A stretch of 63,897 bases of DNA from Firmicutes bacterium HGW-Firmicutes-15 (GTDB lineage: Bacteria > Bacillota > Syntrophomonadia > Syntrophomonadales > Syntrophomonadaceae), in contig PHAA01000020.1 in the NCBI GenBank assembly GCA_002840245.1, positions 1-63,897 of the forward strand. Reading direction: 5' to 3'. The notes below the pieces were generated by a model, which saw nothing but the letters and a program-made list of their open reading frames with translations, ran no database searches and was not told the DNA's origin. Within the stretch, counting starts at the first letter, position 1. The number at the start of each line of letters is the position of its first letter. The position numbers and the translations under genes are program-made. This document shows, piece by piece, positions 35,424 through 44,087 of this stretch.

Positions 35424-36461
35424 ATGTGTAAGAAACTTGTAGCGTTGCTATTAACGGTGGTTATGGTATTCGCAATAGCCGGATGTTCTCAGTCGCAGAA
35501 ACCGGAGACTACTAAAAATGCTGTGTCCGCCAAAATAACCGTAACCGACCAGACTGGCCGCACTGTAGAGGTTACACCAGTTATTAAAAAGGTATCCACA
35601 ATTTACGGTGTTGCCGTAACCTATGTTGCTGCTCTCGGCAAGGCAGATTTGTTAGTATCTAAATCAGATGGCATTAAAAGCCCTTGTCTGTACGATTACA
35701 TCGCACCTTCTGTTCTTAAGCTTGATAACGTGGGCTCTAAAACACCTGACCTTGAGAAGTTAGCTACGCTGAAACCCGATGTATATATTGGTCGTGGTCG
35801 CGACACTGCAGCTCTCGAGGGGGTTCAAGGAATCAACATACCCGCTATTGGAATAGCTCCCGAAACAACTGAACAGATATTTGAAACCTACGATTTGCTC
35901 GGAAAGCTTCTGGGTGCAGAGAGCAAGGCTGCAGAACTGAAAACACTGTACAAAGGCGTTACTGATAAAGCTAAATCGCTCACCGCAAATGTAAAAAAGA
36001 AGCCCACCGCTATTATGATGGGTAGCTCAATCGGTATGGTAGCTAATCAATCCATGCTGCAGTCTTATCTTATTGAAACAGCGGGTGGTGAAAACCTTGC
36101 GAAAAATATCAAAACAACCGAGCTTTGGCCCAAAGTGGGTGTTGAGCAGATATTTGCTTGGGATCCCGAATATATTTTCATCACATCCTATGGCTCCACC
36201 GACTATACAGTAGAAAAAATCATGAATGACCCTACATGGAAAAATGTTACTGCGGTTAAGAAGGGCCAGGTGTTCAAGACCCCCTGCTCTCTTGAAAGCT
36301 GGGAACTGCCAGGACCAAGTTCAGCTCTCGGAACGCTCTGGATGGTGAAGCAAATGTTCCCCGACCTCTACAGCGATGCTGATCTTGAGAAAGACGCAAC
36401 TGCTTATTACAACTCACTATACCCCGGCAACACGCTTTCACGCAAAATACTAGGATACTAA
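35424..36461 (+). CDS. ABC importer substrate-binding lipoprotein (FecB/MolA-like), system 2
   Basis: 345 residues. Lipobox AIAGC places the lipidated Cys near residue 21. FecB-type fold: ITVTDQTGRTVEVTPVIKKVSTIYG at the start and FAWDPEYIFITSYGSTDYT near residue 250. ATG 35424 behind AAGGAGG. First gene after riboswitch 4; a GC-rich intercistronic hairpin follows. Only distantly similar to the system 1 binding protein, so the ligand may differ. Confidence 0.87.
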   Translation: MCKKLVALLLTVVMVFAIAGCSQSQKPETTKNAVSAKITVTDQTGRTVEVTPVIKKVSTIYGVAVTYVAALGKADLLVSKSDGIKSPCLYDYIAPSVLKLDNVGSKTPDLEKLATLKPDVYIGRGRDTAALEGVQGINIPAIGIAPETTEQIFETYDLLGKLLGAESKAAELKTLYKGVTDKAKSLTANVKKKPTAIMMGSSIGMVANQSMLQSYLIETAGGENLAKNIKTTELWPKVGVEQIFAWDPEYIFITSYGSTDYTVEKIMNDPTWKNVTAVKKGQVFKTPCSLESWELPGPSSALGTLWMVKQMFPDLYSDADLEKDATAYYNSLYPGNTLSRKILGY

Positions 36462-36472
36462 AAATACTGTTT

Positions 36473-36500
36473 GGCCGCTGACGCTTTTGCGGGAGCGGCC
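36473..36500 (+). other. Intercistronic hairpin after the binding-protein gene
   Basis: GGCCGCT (36473-36479) pairs with AGCGGCC (36494-36500), enclosing CGC-TTTT-GCG. There is no T run. Such structures after binding-protein genes often protect the 5' message and set higher expression of the first gene; that is an inference. Confidence 0.55.
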
Positions 36501-36552
36501 ATATATGGATTGTCGATCACTTGGAGTCCTTATTTAAATTGAGGTGTGTAAA

Positions 36553-37515
36553 ATGAATTGTAATTATTGTGAATGGCGCTGCGATCTATCGAAAGGCAAT
36601 GGGATTTGCGGGCGTTATATAGTGTCAAACGGCATAATAGCCGAAAAAGAGCCTATGAGCTGGATTTCATACTATTTTTATCGAATAGAGGAAATGCCTT
36701 TTTTTCATGCTCTTCCAGGCGCAATTGTTATGCAGATAGGTACAAAAGGGTGTAATGCCAGTTGCGACTACTGCGTAAACGCACATATTGCAATTAAGGA
36801 GGAGCCGGGCCAGACGCTAAAGCCAATAACAGGAAAACATCTAGTACAGCTTGCAATTGATGGGGGCGCAGGCGCTGTGGTTTTTGCTATAAACGAGGTG
36901 ACAGTATTCCTGCCATCTGCGATTGAGGCAGCGCGTGCGGCTCACGAAGCAGGCTTGAAGGTAGGTTGTCTAACCAATGGCTATTTAACTGAGGAATCTG
37001 CAAACATGCTGGGGAATGAGATGGATTTCATAAATATCAGTCTAAAATCCATCTCGGATGAGTTTTACCAAAAAAATCTGGGGCTTCCATCTGTAAAACC
37101 TATCCTGCGCAACATAAAAGCATTGTCAAAGCTGGCGCATATTGAAGTTCTTACTCCCATTGTGCATGAGATTACGCACGACGAAGTGTTGAAAATAGCG
37201 TATTTTATTGCCGATGTCGATGAAAACATACCGTGGCATTTATTCAGGCTTCAGCCTACTTACAAACGCGTAGACGAAAACCCGCTTGATATCGGTGCAA
37301 TGATTAAAATAGTAGAACAAGCGAAGAAGATCCTTCCTTTCATATATTTTGGGAACTTTGCCGGCTCACAATGGGTTAATACACGCTGTCCAGGTTGCGG
37401 ACATGTGCTTGTCAAGCGAGTGTGCATAGGCTCCTGTGGATCAAAGTTCGGCTCGATTGACATGGACGGGAATCGTTGCCCCAAATGCGGGAAAAACATA
37501 CCCGTAATACGATGA
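36553..37515 (+). CDS. Radical SAM enzyme with extra N- and C-terminal cysteine motifs
   Basis: 320 residues from ATG 36553 (GAGGTG upstream; a GTG at 36544 is possible). The radical SAM cluster is GCNASCDYC (Cys67, 71, 74), CxxxCxxC, within a domain of the pyruvate-formate-lyase-activase/AmmeMemoRadiSam group. The N-terminus has CNYCEWRCDLSKGNGICG like that group. The C-terminus has a Zn-ribbon-like pair, CPGCG...CIGSCG and CPKCG. The product or target is unknown. Located between the binding-protein and permease genes of a Moco-riboswitch operon, it may make or alter the imported ligand or an enzyme needed for it. Confidence 0.82.
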   Translation: MNCNYCEWRCDLSKGNGICGRYIVSNGIIAEKEPMSWISYYFYRIEEMPFFHALPGAIVMQIGTKGCNASCDYCVNAHIAIKEEPGQTLKPITGKHLVQLAIDGGAGAVVFAINEVTVFLPSAIEAARAAHEAGLKVGCLTNGYLTEESANMLGNEMDFINISLKSISDEFYQKNLGLPSVKPILRNIKALSKLAHIEVLTPIVHEITHDEVLKIAYFIADVDENIPWHLFRLQPTYKRVDENPLDIGAMIKIVEQAKKILPFIYFGNFAGSQWVNTRCPGCGHVLVKRVCIGSCGSKFGSIDMDGNRCPKCGKNIPVIR

Positions 37516-37533
37516 ATGAGTGGAGAGAAATTG

Positions 37534-38685
37534 ATGGCAAATATAATGCTGGATGTTAATGGATGGCAGACCGTTCTTAATTTTGAAACAGGAGAGCCTG
37601 TTGAGGATCTAAATGATCTGATAATGGAAGATATGATGAAAATTACCCCCGCACTGCCCTATCCAGGCGATACGAATCCCGAATCGGTGGATTGGACGGT
37701 GGACGTTGCTCTTGCTGTTTCAGATTATTATAACCCGGATTTCATTATGCTGGCGTTTTCTACGCAGCAGATCATTAAGATAAACGAACAACTGACACCC
37801 GAGGAGAGTGTGGCAATTAACGAACGGATTTTTAAACAAGTAACACGCTTCCTTGAAAAAACTGATTACGAGGCCATGGTAATTGGCATGGGAGGCATGC
37901 AGGATATAAAAGGCGTTATTGACCAGTCAAAACTTTCTACAGGGTTGACCTCAACCATGTGCGCATATCATTATGCGGGACTGTTCATGAGCCGCGAGAA
38001 CGATGCTGACGTAATAAAGAATATGGAGCATATTAAATACGCCATCACAAAAGATGATTTTAAGGCAGCTCACCCCGAGATGAAAGACGCATACTATGGC
38101 ATGTTGCCCGACTATCTGCTGATGAGTAGTGATGGGTATGTTTTTAACGAGATGGGTAAACGTGGCATAGTCCATAAAAAAACGCCGCGGATGATGCATG
38201 AACTGCCTGTCTATACCACTCTTGAAAGGCCAAATCATATACTGGAGGTGCGCGGGATTCTCGAACGCGCTATGGATGAGGGGAAGAAGGTTGCTCTGAT
38301 AATGCTCGAGGGAACTGGAACCGAAGATTTTAAATTCCCTTATAACATGATGGGCAACCAAACCGAGTGGTTTGTACATGACCAGGGTTTGAGCCAATAT
38401 CTGGCGGTGGCAACGGGTAAACCGTTTTATAATTATGATTATCCACCCATTGTCAATTCGGTAAACTACCTTAATACATCTGAGAAATATCCTTATTCGC
38501 AGCATTTCTCGGTTTTACCTGAGGATACCATAGGGCGCAGGCCAGACAAACGCACTGCGGCTGTGGGAACGCGCAGCGGGTTCATACACGAAACAACCAT
38601 GGCGGATATATGTGTCGAATGTCATTCAAGGCAGCTTTCCATGTCGGGAGTGTTTGTTCTGGTAAACGACCCGAAAGATGTGTAG
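37534..38685 (+). CDS. Unknown 383-residue protein of the second importer operon
   Basis: I do not recognise this family. ATG 37534 with GGAG eight bases upstream is preferred over ATG 37516. No signal peptide or membrane helix. Visible features: YYNPDFIMLAFS and YEAMVIGMGGM near residues 75 and 120, a His-rich middle, GTGTEDFKFPYNMMGNQTEW, and a C-terminal TMADICVECHSRQLSMSGVFVLV with CVECH as a possible metal site. The alternating beta/alpha pattern is faintly like alkaline-phosphatase-superfamily enzymes but no catalytic motif is certain. It is 18 bases after the radical SAM gene and three bases before the permease gene, so it works with them. Confidence 0.75.
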   Translation: MANIMLDVNGWQTVLNFETGEPVEDLNDLIMEDMMKITPALPYPGDTNPESVDWTVDVALAVSDYYNPDFIMLAFSTQQIIKINEQLTPEESVAINERIFKQVTRFLEKTDYEAMVIGMGGMQDIKGVIDQSKLSTGLTSTMCAYHYAGLFMSRENDADVIKNMEHIKYAITKDDFKAAHPEMKDAYYGMLPDYLLMSSDGYVFNEMGKRGIVHKKTPRMMHELPVYTTLERPNHILEVRGILERAMDEGKKVALIMLEGTGTEDFKFPYNMMGNQTEWFVHDQGLSQYLAVATGKPFYNYDYPPIVNSVNYLNTSEKYPYSQHFSVLPEDTIGRRPDKRTAAVGTRSGFIHETTMADICVECHSRQLSMSGVFVLVNDPKDV

Positions 38686-38688
38686 CTT

Positions 38689-39738
38689 ATGGGGCTAAGA
38701 TTAAGAGGAGGACCAATAGAGTCTAAGGAGAAACGGCGTATCCGGTCCATTAATCTTATGTTTGTTCTGGTGCTTACAGCCGCAGTGTTGTTCAGCCTAT
38801 GCGTAGGTAAATATCCAGTTACGCCAATTGAGAGTGTAGAAATAATTGTTTCAAATATATTTGGGATAACAGGCAACTGGGAACCTATGACCGAGAGCGT
38901 GGTTATGAAGCTTCGACTTACCCGCACAATAGCTGCTGTTCTGGTGGGTTCATCGCTTGCTGTCTCTGGTGCAACGTATCAGGGAATATTCAGAAACCCG
39001 CTGGTATCACCCGATTTACTTGGCGTATCATCGGGAGCGTGCATAGGAGCGGCGATAGCTATATTGATGGCTCTGCCCTCAGGTTATATACAGCTTTTCG
39101 CTTTTTGTGGTGGACTTTTGGCGGTTACTATTACGCTTTTAATACCGCGCATGATCAGAAGCGATTCGAATCTCATGCTGGTTCTTTCAGGAATAATTGT
39201 AGGCGGTTTGATGTCTTCAATCATGGGATTTATAAAGTATACAGCGGATCCCGATACGCAACTGGCTGCAATAACCTACTGGCAGATGGGCAGCCTTTCA
39301 TATATCAAAATGACGTCAGTGCTAAGCATACTACCCACCATAGTTGTATCAATGATTATATTATTTGCAATGTCTTGGTGGATTGACATCGTTTCGTTGG
39401 GTGAAAAAGAAGCCAAAACGCTGGGTGCAAATGTAAGGGCTATACTATATGTAGCAATAGCGTGTTCAACACTTTTAACTGCGAGTTCAGTGTGTATTGC
39501 GGGTACTATAGGATGGGTAGGATTGGTCATACCTCACTTTGCTAGACTGATTGTAGGACCGGATAATACAAAGTTACTGCCGGCGGCATGTCTTATTGGA
39601 GCCATATTCCTTTTACTGGTGGATACCGCGGCGCGAACGATAGGTTCGGCGGAATTGCCTTTAAGCATACTGACAGGAATAATCGGCGCACCCTTCTATG
39701 CGTGGCTGCTGTATAAGCAAAGGATGAGACTGCAATGA
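38689..39738 (+). CDS. FecCD-family ABC importer permease, system 2
   Basis: 349 residues, about ten membrane helices. The motifs LRLTRTIAAVLVGSSLAVSGATYQGIFRNPLVSPDLLGVSSGA and GTIGWVGLVIPHFARLIVGPDN are those of FecCD/BtuC/MolB permeases. It starts three bases after the unknown protein and overlaps the ATPase gene by four bases (ATGA), typical of tight coupling. Substrate as for the operon: inferred Mo/W species. Confidence 0.9.
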   Translation: MGLRLRGGPIESKEKRRIRSINLMFVLVLTAAVLFSLCVGKYPVTPIESVEIIVSNIFGITGNWEPMTESVVMKLRLTRTIAAVLVGSSLAVSGATYQGIFRNPLVSPDLLGVSSGACIGAAIAILMALPSGYIQLFAFCGGLLAVTITLLIPRMIRSDSNLMLVLSGIIVGGLMSSIMGFIKYTADPDTQLAAITYWQMGSLSYIKMTSVLSILPTIVVSMIILFAMSWWIDIVSLGEKEAKTLGANVRAILYVAIACSTLLTASSVCIAGTIGWVGLVIPHFARLIVGPDNTKLLPAACLIGAIFLLLVDTAARTIGSAELPLSILTGIIGAPFYAWLLYKQRMRLQ

Positions 39739-40538
39739 TATATGATGTAAAAAATCTTTGTTTTAAATACACTGCGGGAGGCAGAACTATATTAAAGGAT
39801 GCCTCAGTTACTCTTCAAGAAGGAGAGATAATGTCCATACTCGGGCCAAACGGAGCGGGAAAAAGCACACTTTTAAATTGTATGGCAAACCTTTTGAAAC
39901 CGGACAGCGGCGAAATTTATCTCTGCGGGCGGAAAATGAGGGAAATGGGCATAAAAGAAGTGGCAGGGTGTGTCAGTTATGTACAGCAGACGCACACGCC
40001 CACATTTGCGTACACCGTGCTGAATTTTGTGATAATGGGGCGTGCGCCCAAAATAGGGATGTTCAGAAAGCCGAAAACACCGGATGTACAGGCAGCTCGT
40101 GATGCGCTCGAGATACTCGGAATAGCACACCTGGCTGAGAAACCGTATACAGAGATAAGCGGAGGTGAGCGCCAACAGGTTATAATAGCAAGGGCGATCG
40201 TTCAGGAGCCCAAGGTTATACTGTTTGACGAACCTACGGCGCATTTAGATTATGGAAATCAGTTTAGAATACTGGGTATGATAAAGATAATGCAGGACAG
40301 AGGATACTCAATAATAATAACCACACACAACCCCGACCACGCACTACTGCTGGGTGGAACCGCTGCAATTATTGACAGAAACGGGCAGTTGGATGTAGGT
40401 AAAAGCTCGGAGATAATAACCGAAGAACGGCTCAAAAAATTATATAATACAGAGCTGAGACTATTGCCTATACCAGAGCTTTCGCGTATGGCGTGCCTGC
40501 AGCCCCTTCTTAAAAACCCAATTCAAGATAGCTTTTAG
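39735..40538 (+). CDS. ABC importer ATPase (FecE-like), system 2
   Basis: 267 residues: Walker A GPNGAGKST, Q-loop YVQQTH, signature ISGGERQ, Walker B VILFDEPTAHLDYG, switch TTHNPDH. Partner of the permease it overlaps. Last gene of the riboswitch-4 operon; a bidirectional hairpin lies at 40770-40814. Confidence 0.9.
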   Translation: MIYDVKNLCFKYTAGGRTILKDASVTLQEGEIMSILGPNGAGKSTLLNCMANLLKPDSGEIYLCGRKMREMGIKEVAGCVSYVQQTHTPTFAYTVLNFVIMGRAPKIGMFRKPKTPDVQAARDALEILGIAHLAEKPYTEISGGERQQVIIARAIVQEPKVILFDEPTAHLDYGNQFRILGMIKIMQDRGYSIIITTHNPDHALLLGGTAAIIDRNGQLDVGKSSEIITEERLKKLYNTELRLLPIPELSRMACLQPLLKNPIQDSF

Positions 40539-40841
40539 AAGTTTTATAGTTTCACATAGTGCCGTCAAGCGTTCTTATAGACTATATAAATAGGAATTCC
40601 TTAAATTAATGGTTCTTACTGCCGCATCAATCACAAACTGTACAGTATCTATGAGGATATAGATTGTTGACGATCGATTTGTAAATTTGAGGACTCCTTA
40701 TCAAGTTATAACAACCAAGAACATTCAAAATATGTATGGGAATGAGGTTTTTGTGTACGTTATAAATAAGAGTAGGGCAATGTTTCAAGGAGTTGCTACA
40801 GCATTACCCTACTCGTTTGTACCTATAAACGGTAAATATAT
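40539..40841. other. Convergent intergenic region
   Basis: No gene seen. It holds only the terminator hairpin near its right end. Confidence 0.5.
40770..40814. terminator. Bidirectional terminator between importer and cupin genes
   Basis: GAGTAGGGCAATG (40770-40782) pairs with CATTACCCTACTC (40802-40814), one mismatch. Confidence 0.7.
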
Positions 40842-41576
40842 TTAGCTGTTAATCTTGTCCAGAGAATACTGGCACTCATTCTGAATATAGTCTGGTCCAG
40901 GTGCATGGAGGGCCTTGGTTAATACTTCTTCAGCCCAGGGCTGGGGAATTGATCCTAGAGTTTTAATGGCGAGCATTTTTTTGTATATTGAGGGAGGGTA
41001 TACTCGCTGGGCAGTATTGCTATGGGGATCAAAATAGTGTATGAATCCCTTGCGTATTGGAGTCCCATATACATGAATAGTTACTGCCACCTGATTGTTT
41101 ACAGCCTGCATTTGGTGAATACCTTCATTCATAGGTAACACGAAGGTGGTTCCGCCAGGTGAGAGAGTAGCATCGGCAGTGAGTTTTACTTCAGCATGGT
41201 TTATATCCTGGCCATCATCTACTCGTTCAAACTTTCTTTCCCGGATTTGATTTATATGGGCTCCAACTATCCCCCACGCCCCGTGGTCATGAATAGGATA
41301 CATAACTCCAGGCTCCCAGATGAAAGCCCTCACCGAGAATGCTTTATCAGGACTAAAATATATTTGGATATCGTTCGGATCTATGGATTGCCACTGAGCC
41401 TGCAAGAAAGCTTGGTCCAATACCAATCCAGTCAGGGTTGATTTAAACCAATCAGGGTTGCTGACCAGTTCACTCAACATCCCGCGACCTTCTTCCAAAA
41501 GCCGGGGCCACTCAGGTTTTTGGTCAAGCAAAGCCTTGAATTGCTCCCCAAACTGTTCCAGGTTAATAATACTCAT
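40842..41576 (-). CDS. Cysteine-dioxygenase-like cupin protein
   Basis: 244 residues. A double-stranded beta-helix with MYPIHDHGAWGIVGAHINQIRERKF gives the metal-binding HxH and following residues, and IHQMQAV the third His. It resembles the CDO type I/COG5553 metal-dependent group. The likely reaction is thiol or small-acid dioxygenation, but an O2-using enzyme is odd in an anaerobe, so a different reaction is possible. It lies 17 bases after the ferredoxin-like gene on the same strand, so the two are co-transcribed. Confidence 0.8.
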   Translation of the reverse strand: MSIINLEQFGEQFKALLDQKPEWPRLLEEGRGMLSELVSNPDWFKSTLTGLVLDQAFLQAQWQSIDPNDIQIYFSPDKAFSVRAFIWEPGVMYPIHDHGAWGIVGAHINQIRERKFERVDDGQDINHAEVKLTADATLSPGGTTFVLPMNEGIHQMQAVNNQVAVTIHVYGTPIRKGFIHYFDPHSNTAQRVYPPSIYKKMLAIKTLGSIPQPWAEEVLTKALHAPGPDYIQNECQYSLDKINS

Positions 41577-41593
41577 TTCACATTTCCCCCTAT

Positions 41594-42475
41594 CTATTGA
41601 TTATTTTCTGGCGGTTTACCGTCGCGAGGGTAGTCCTTATTCCAACTGCCATATTTACGAACATGAGTCCATGTTTTGTAGGCAGGGTCATTGGGATTGG
41701 CAGCCAGGGCTTCCTCTTCTTGCAGGTATTTTTTCACAATGCCTTTCTGCTTATACAGAAGGCGATCCTTCCCTATGGGACATACCTTGGTGCAGATTCC
41801 ACAGGGATAGGCTTTTTCTCCAGTTAACTCAATATGCCGGTCAAGGCATGCCACCACATTATAATCACCCTTAAACTGGTCTTCGCGGAGAGTCAAGGCA
41901 TCCACTGGACAGCATTTCGCACAGGTTTCGCACTTAATACATAAATCCTTCTCAATTACCGGGTCAGGCGGCAGGACCGCTGAGGTGAAAATTGATACCA
42001 AACGTACTCGGGAACCAAACTCAGGAGTAAGCAGACAATTACTGAGACCAACGGAGCCTAGACCAGCATACTTGGCAGCTATTATATGGCCAAAAGCAGC
42101 CTGGGGTCTATCCTTCAAGAGCCTTAGGCTTCCGAACCCGTCACGGGTAAAAAAGTACCCGGCATGCCCCAAGCGGTTCAGGTACCGAACCAGATTAAAA
42201 GCCATGCCATCCAGAGTACGGTTGGCGGTGTCATAAGTTTCTTTGTGCAATATTGAAGGGGTTGTTTCAACAATTGGCAGTGGCATACCAACACCGAGAA
42301 CAATAACAGTTCGTGCTGGTTCCCAGAGCGCCTGGGGCCGAAAATCAGCAGGGACTTCGTCATATTCATTCCATCGCTCTACTGGAGCAAAACCTATAAT
42401 ATCCACACCAGCATCCTGACAAAATTTCTTAATCCGAGCCTTCAATTCGTCTTTCACTTCCATATTCACATTCAT
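41594..42475 (-). CDS. QueG-like double [4Fe-4S] ferredoxin-domain protein
   Basis: 293 residues. The N-terminal ~180 residues resemble the cobalamin-binding part of epoxyqueuosine reductase and reductive-dehalogenase relatives (GVDIIGFAPVERW, AAKYAGLGSVGLSNCLLTPEFGSRVRLVSIFT). Two cluster motifs follow: CIKCETCAKCCP and C...PCGICTKVCP. The HEAT tail of true QueG is missing, so it is a QueG relative of unknown substrate. On the minus strand an ATTATA at 42570-42575 (TATAAT read on that strand) may be its -10. Confidence 0.82.
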   Translation of the reverse strand: MNVNMEVKDELKARIKKFCQDAGVDIIGFAPVERWNEYDEVPADFRPQALWEPARTVIVLGVGMPLPIVETTPSILHKETYDTANRTLDGMAFNLVRYLNRLGHAGYFFTRDGFGSLRLLKDRPQAAFGHIIAAKYAGLGSVGLSNCLLTPEFGSRVRLVSIFTSAVLPPDPVIEKDLCIKCETCAKCCPVDALTLREDQFKGDYNVVACLDRHIELTGEKAYPCGICTKVCPIGKDRLLYKQKGIVKKYLQEEEALAANPNDPAYKTWTHVRKYGSWNKDYPRDGKPPENNQ

Positions 42476-42718
42476 TGTATAACTCCTTTCAATAACTGAC
42501 CATAAAAACAGAAGTAGCCAATGAAATTATTCAGTAAACACCAAGAAGTTACAGTGTTTGACTGATAATATTATAGCAAATAAAAAGCACGGTTAATACG
42601 TTTGGGAGCGTTCTATTTAAGAAAAATGGGCTGTTGCGAGAAGTATCGATACAATATGCACATGCCTAATAGGATTTTCATATCTTAAGACTAAGAAGTT
42701 TAAGGTGGAGGTAAAGTA

Positions 42719-44080
42719 ATGCAAAAATTTTGCACGGTTATAGCCCATAGAAATCCCCGGTTAAGCAGAGGCACCTTACACATGAGTACTGAAATGGGTG
42801 AGGTGTTGGGTTTAGCGGATGGGGACAAAATATCTCTTTTCGCAGGCCGGCTATCCACTCCGCTGAAACTCAGTATAGGCTCCCAAATATTAGGAAGGAA
42901 CATAGATATTAGTCCGGATGTTTTGAAACAATTGAATTTGTCAGCTTCCAGTAAATACGGAATCTGTATAAATGATGAAGGGATACACTTAGGCCCGGTG
43001 GTTGGGATCATGGCAGATATTAGCAGCGATAGCAACCGCCCCTACGGAGGTCAGAGCTTTTTCTTCAGCCAGTTAATTAAAATTGGAATGGCGATGGGTC
43101 AAATTTGTTTTGTGTTTAGCACTAATAGCGTTAACTTTAGCAGGAAAATTATTAATGGTTATACTTTTGGAAAAGACGGCTGGAAAAAGGGGGTATTTCC
43201 TATCCCCGATGTTGTTTACCCACGTGAGGCAGGATATTCTATGCCCAAATTGCGCATACGCAGAAAAATGCAATCTCTGGGCTGCATATTTATTAACCCA
43301 CCCCTGATGGGAAAGTGGGAAACCCATAAAATATTATCTCAACATCCCACATTAAGCTCATATATACCAGATACAAACCTGGCAACAAGTTTCCACCAGG
43401 TCGATCGGATGCTGAAAAGATATGGTGCAGTCTATCTAAAGCCGATTAACAGCTCGAGGGGAAGAAATATAATCCGGGTACTAAAGAGAAAAAAAGCCAA
43501 TTTGTATGACTACCAATACCAAGCGAACTCCCAACCCCGCATAGGTACGTCTAATGGAATCTATGGTTTGCATCATAGATTAGAAAGGTTTATGGAAAAG
43601 CGGGGCTATATTGTCCAGCAGCGGATTAATCTATTAAGAGTAGATGGTAATATAGTCGATGTACGCATCTTAGTGCAAAAAGACCATGCCGGACAATGGT
43701 TGATTACCGGCAAAGCATGTCGTATAGGAAGAAGGGGCTCAATAACCAGTAATATTTGTTCGGGTGGAAGCGCAAGCAAAGTAGAAAAAGTGCTCGGTAG
43801 AAGCTTTAGTGACCCCATACAAATAGAGCGAATACTGACCGAGATGGACAATCTTGCCATAGAATCTGCCCAAGCCTTAGAAGCCGACACGTCCAGTATG
43901 GGAGAACTGGGAATTGATATCGGTATTGATAACACAGGAAAACTATGGTTTATAGAGGCCAACCTGAGACCAGCTCGGCAAATTTTCACGTTAATTGGTG
44001 AATCCGCCACTCGCATTAGATCAGTTCAAAGACCGCTTTTATATGCACGCTACCTGGCTGGATTCAGCCAGGAAAGGTAG
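42719..44080 (+). CDS. YheC/D-type ATP-grasp protein, copy 1 (spore-coat associated family)
   Basis: 453 residues. An N-terminal ~100-residue beta domain (MSTEMGEVLGLADGDKISLF) precedes the YheC/D region (KDGWKKGVFPIPDVVYPREA), then an ATP-grasp ligase domain with LKPINSSRGRNIIRV, YIVQQRINLLRVDGNIVDVRILVQKD and ELGIDIGIDNTGKLWFIEAN. YheC/D proteins are reported with spore coats and predicted to form amide bonds between carboxylates and amines. ATG 42719 behind GGTGGAGG. It is 7 bases before the next paralogue. Confidence 0.85.
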   Translation: MQKFCTVIAHRNPRLSRGTLHMSTEMGEVLGLADGDKISLFAGRLSTPLKLSIGSQILGRNIDISPDVLKQLNLSASSKYGICINDEGIHLGPVVGIMADISSDSNRPYGGQSFFFSQLIKIGMAMGQICFVFSTNSVNFSRKIINGYTFGKDGWKKGVFPIPDVVYPREAGYSMPKLRIRRKMQSLGCIFINPPLMGKWETHKILSQHPTLSSYIPDTNLATSFHQVDRMLKRYGAVYLKPINSSRGRNIIRVLKRKKANLYDYQYQANSQPRIGTSNGIYGLHHRLERFMEKRGYIVQQRINLLRVDGNIVDVRILVQKDHAGQWLITGKACRIGRRGSITSNICSGGSASKVEKVLGRSFSDPIQIERILTEMDNLAIESAQALEADTSSMGELGIDIGIDNTGKLWFIEANLRPARQIFTLIGESATRIRSVQRPLLYARYLAGFSQER

Positions 44081-44087
44081 GAGTAGA

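Noticed and set aside
35354-35431. 25-codon frame (MKKKNQRKNGSN...) overlapping the start of the system 2 binding protein
   Set aside because: Has a weak AGGGTG site and overlaps the next start by eight bases, but it is too short and Lys/Asn-rich to separate from chance; needs ribosome profiling.
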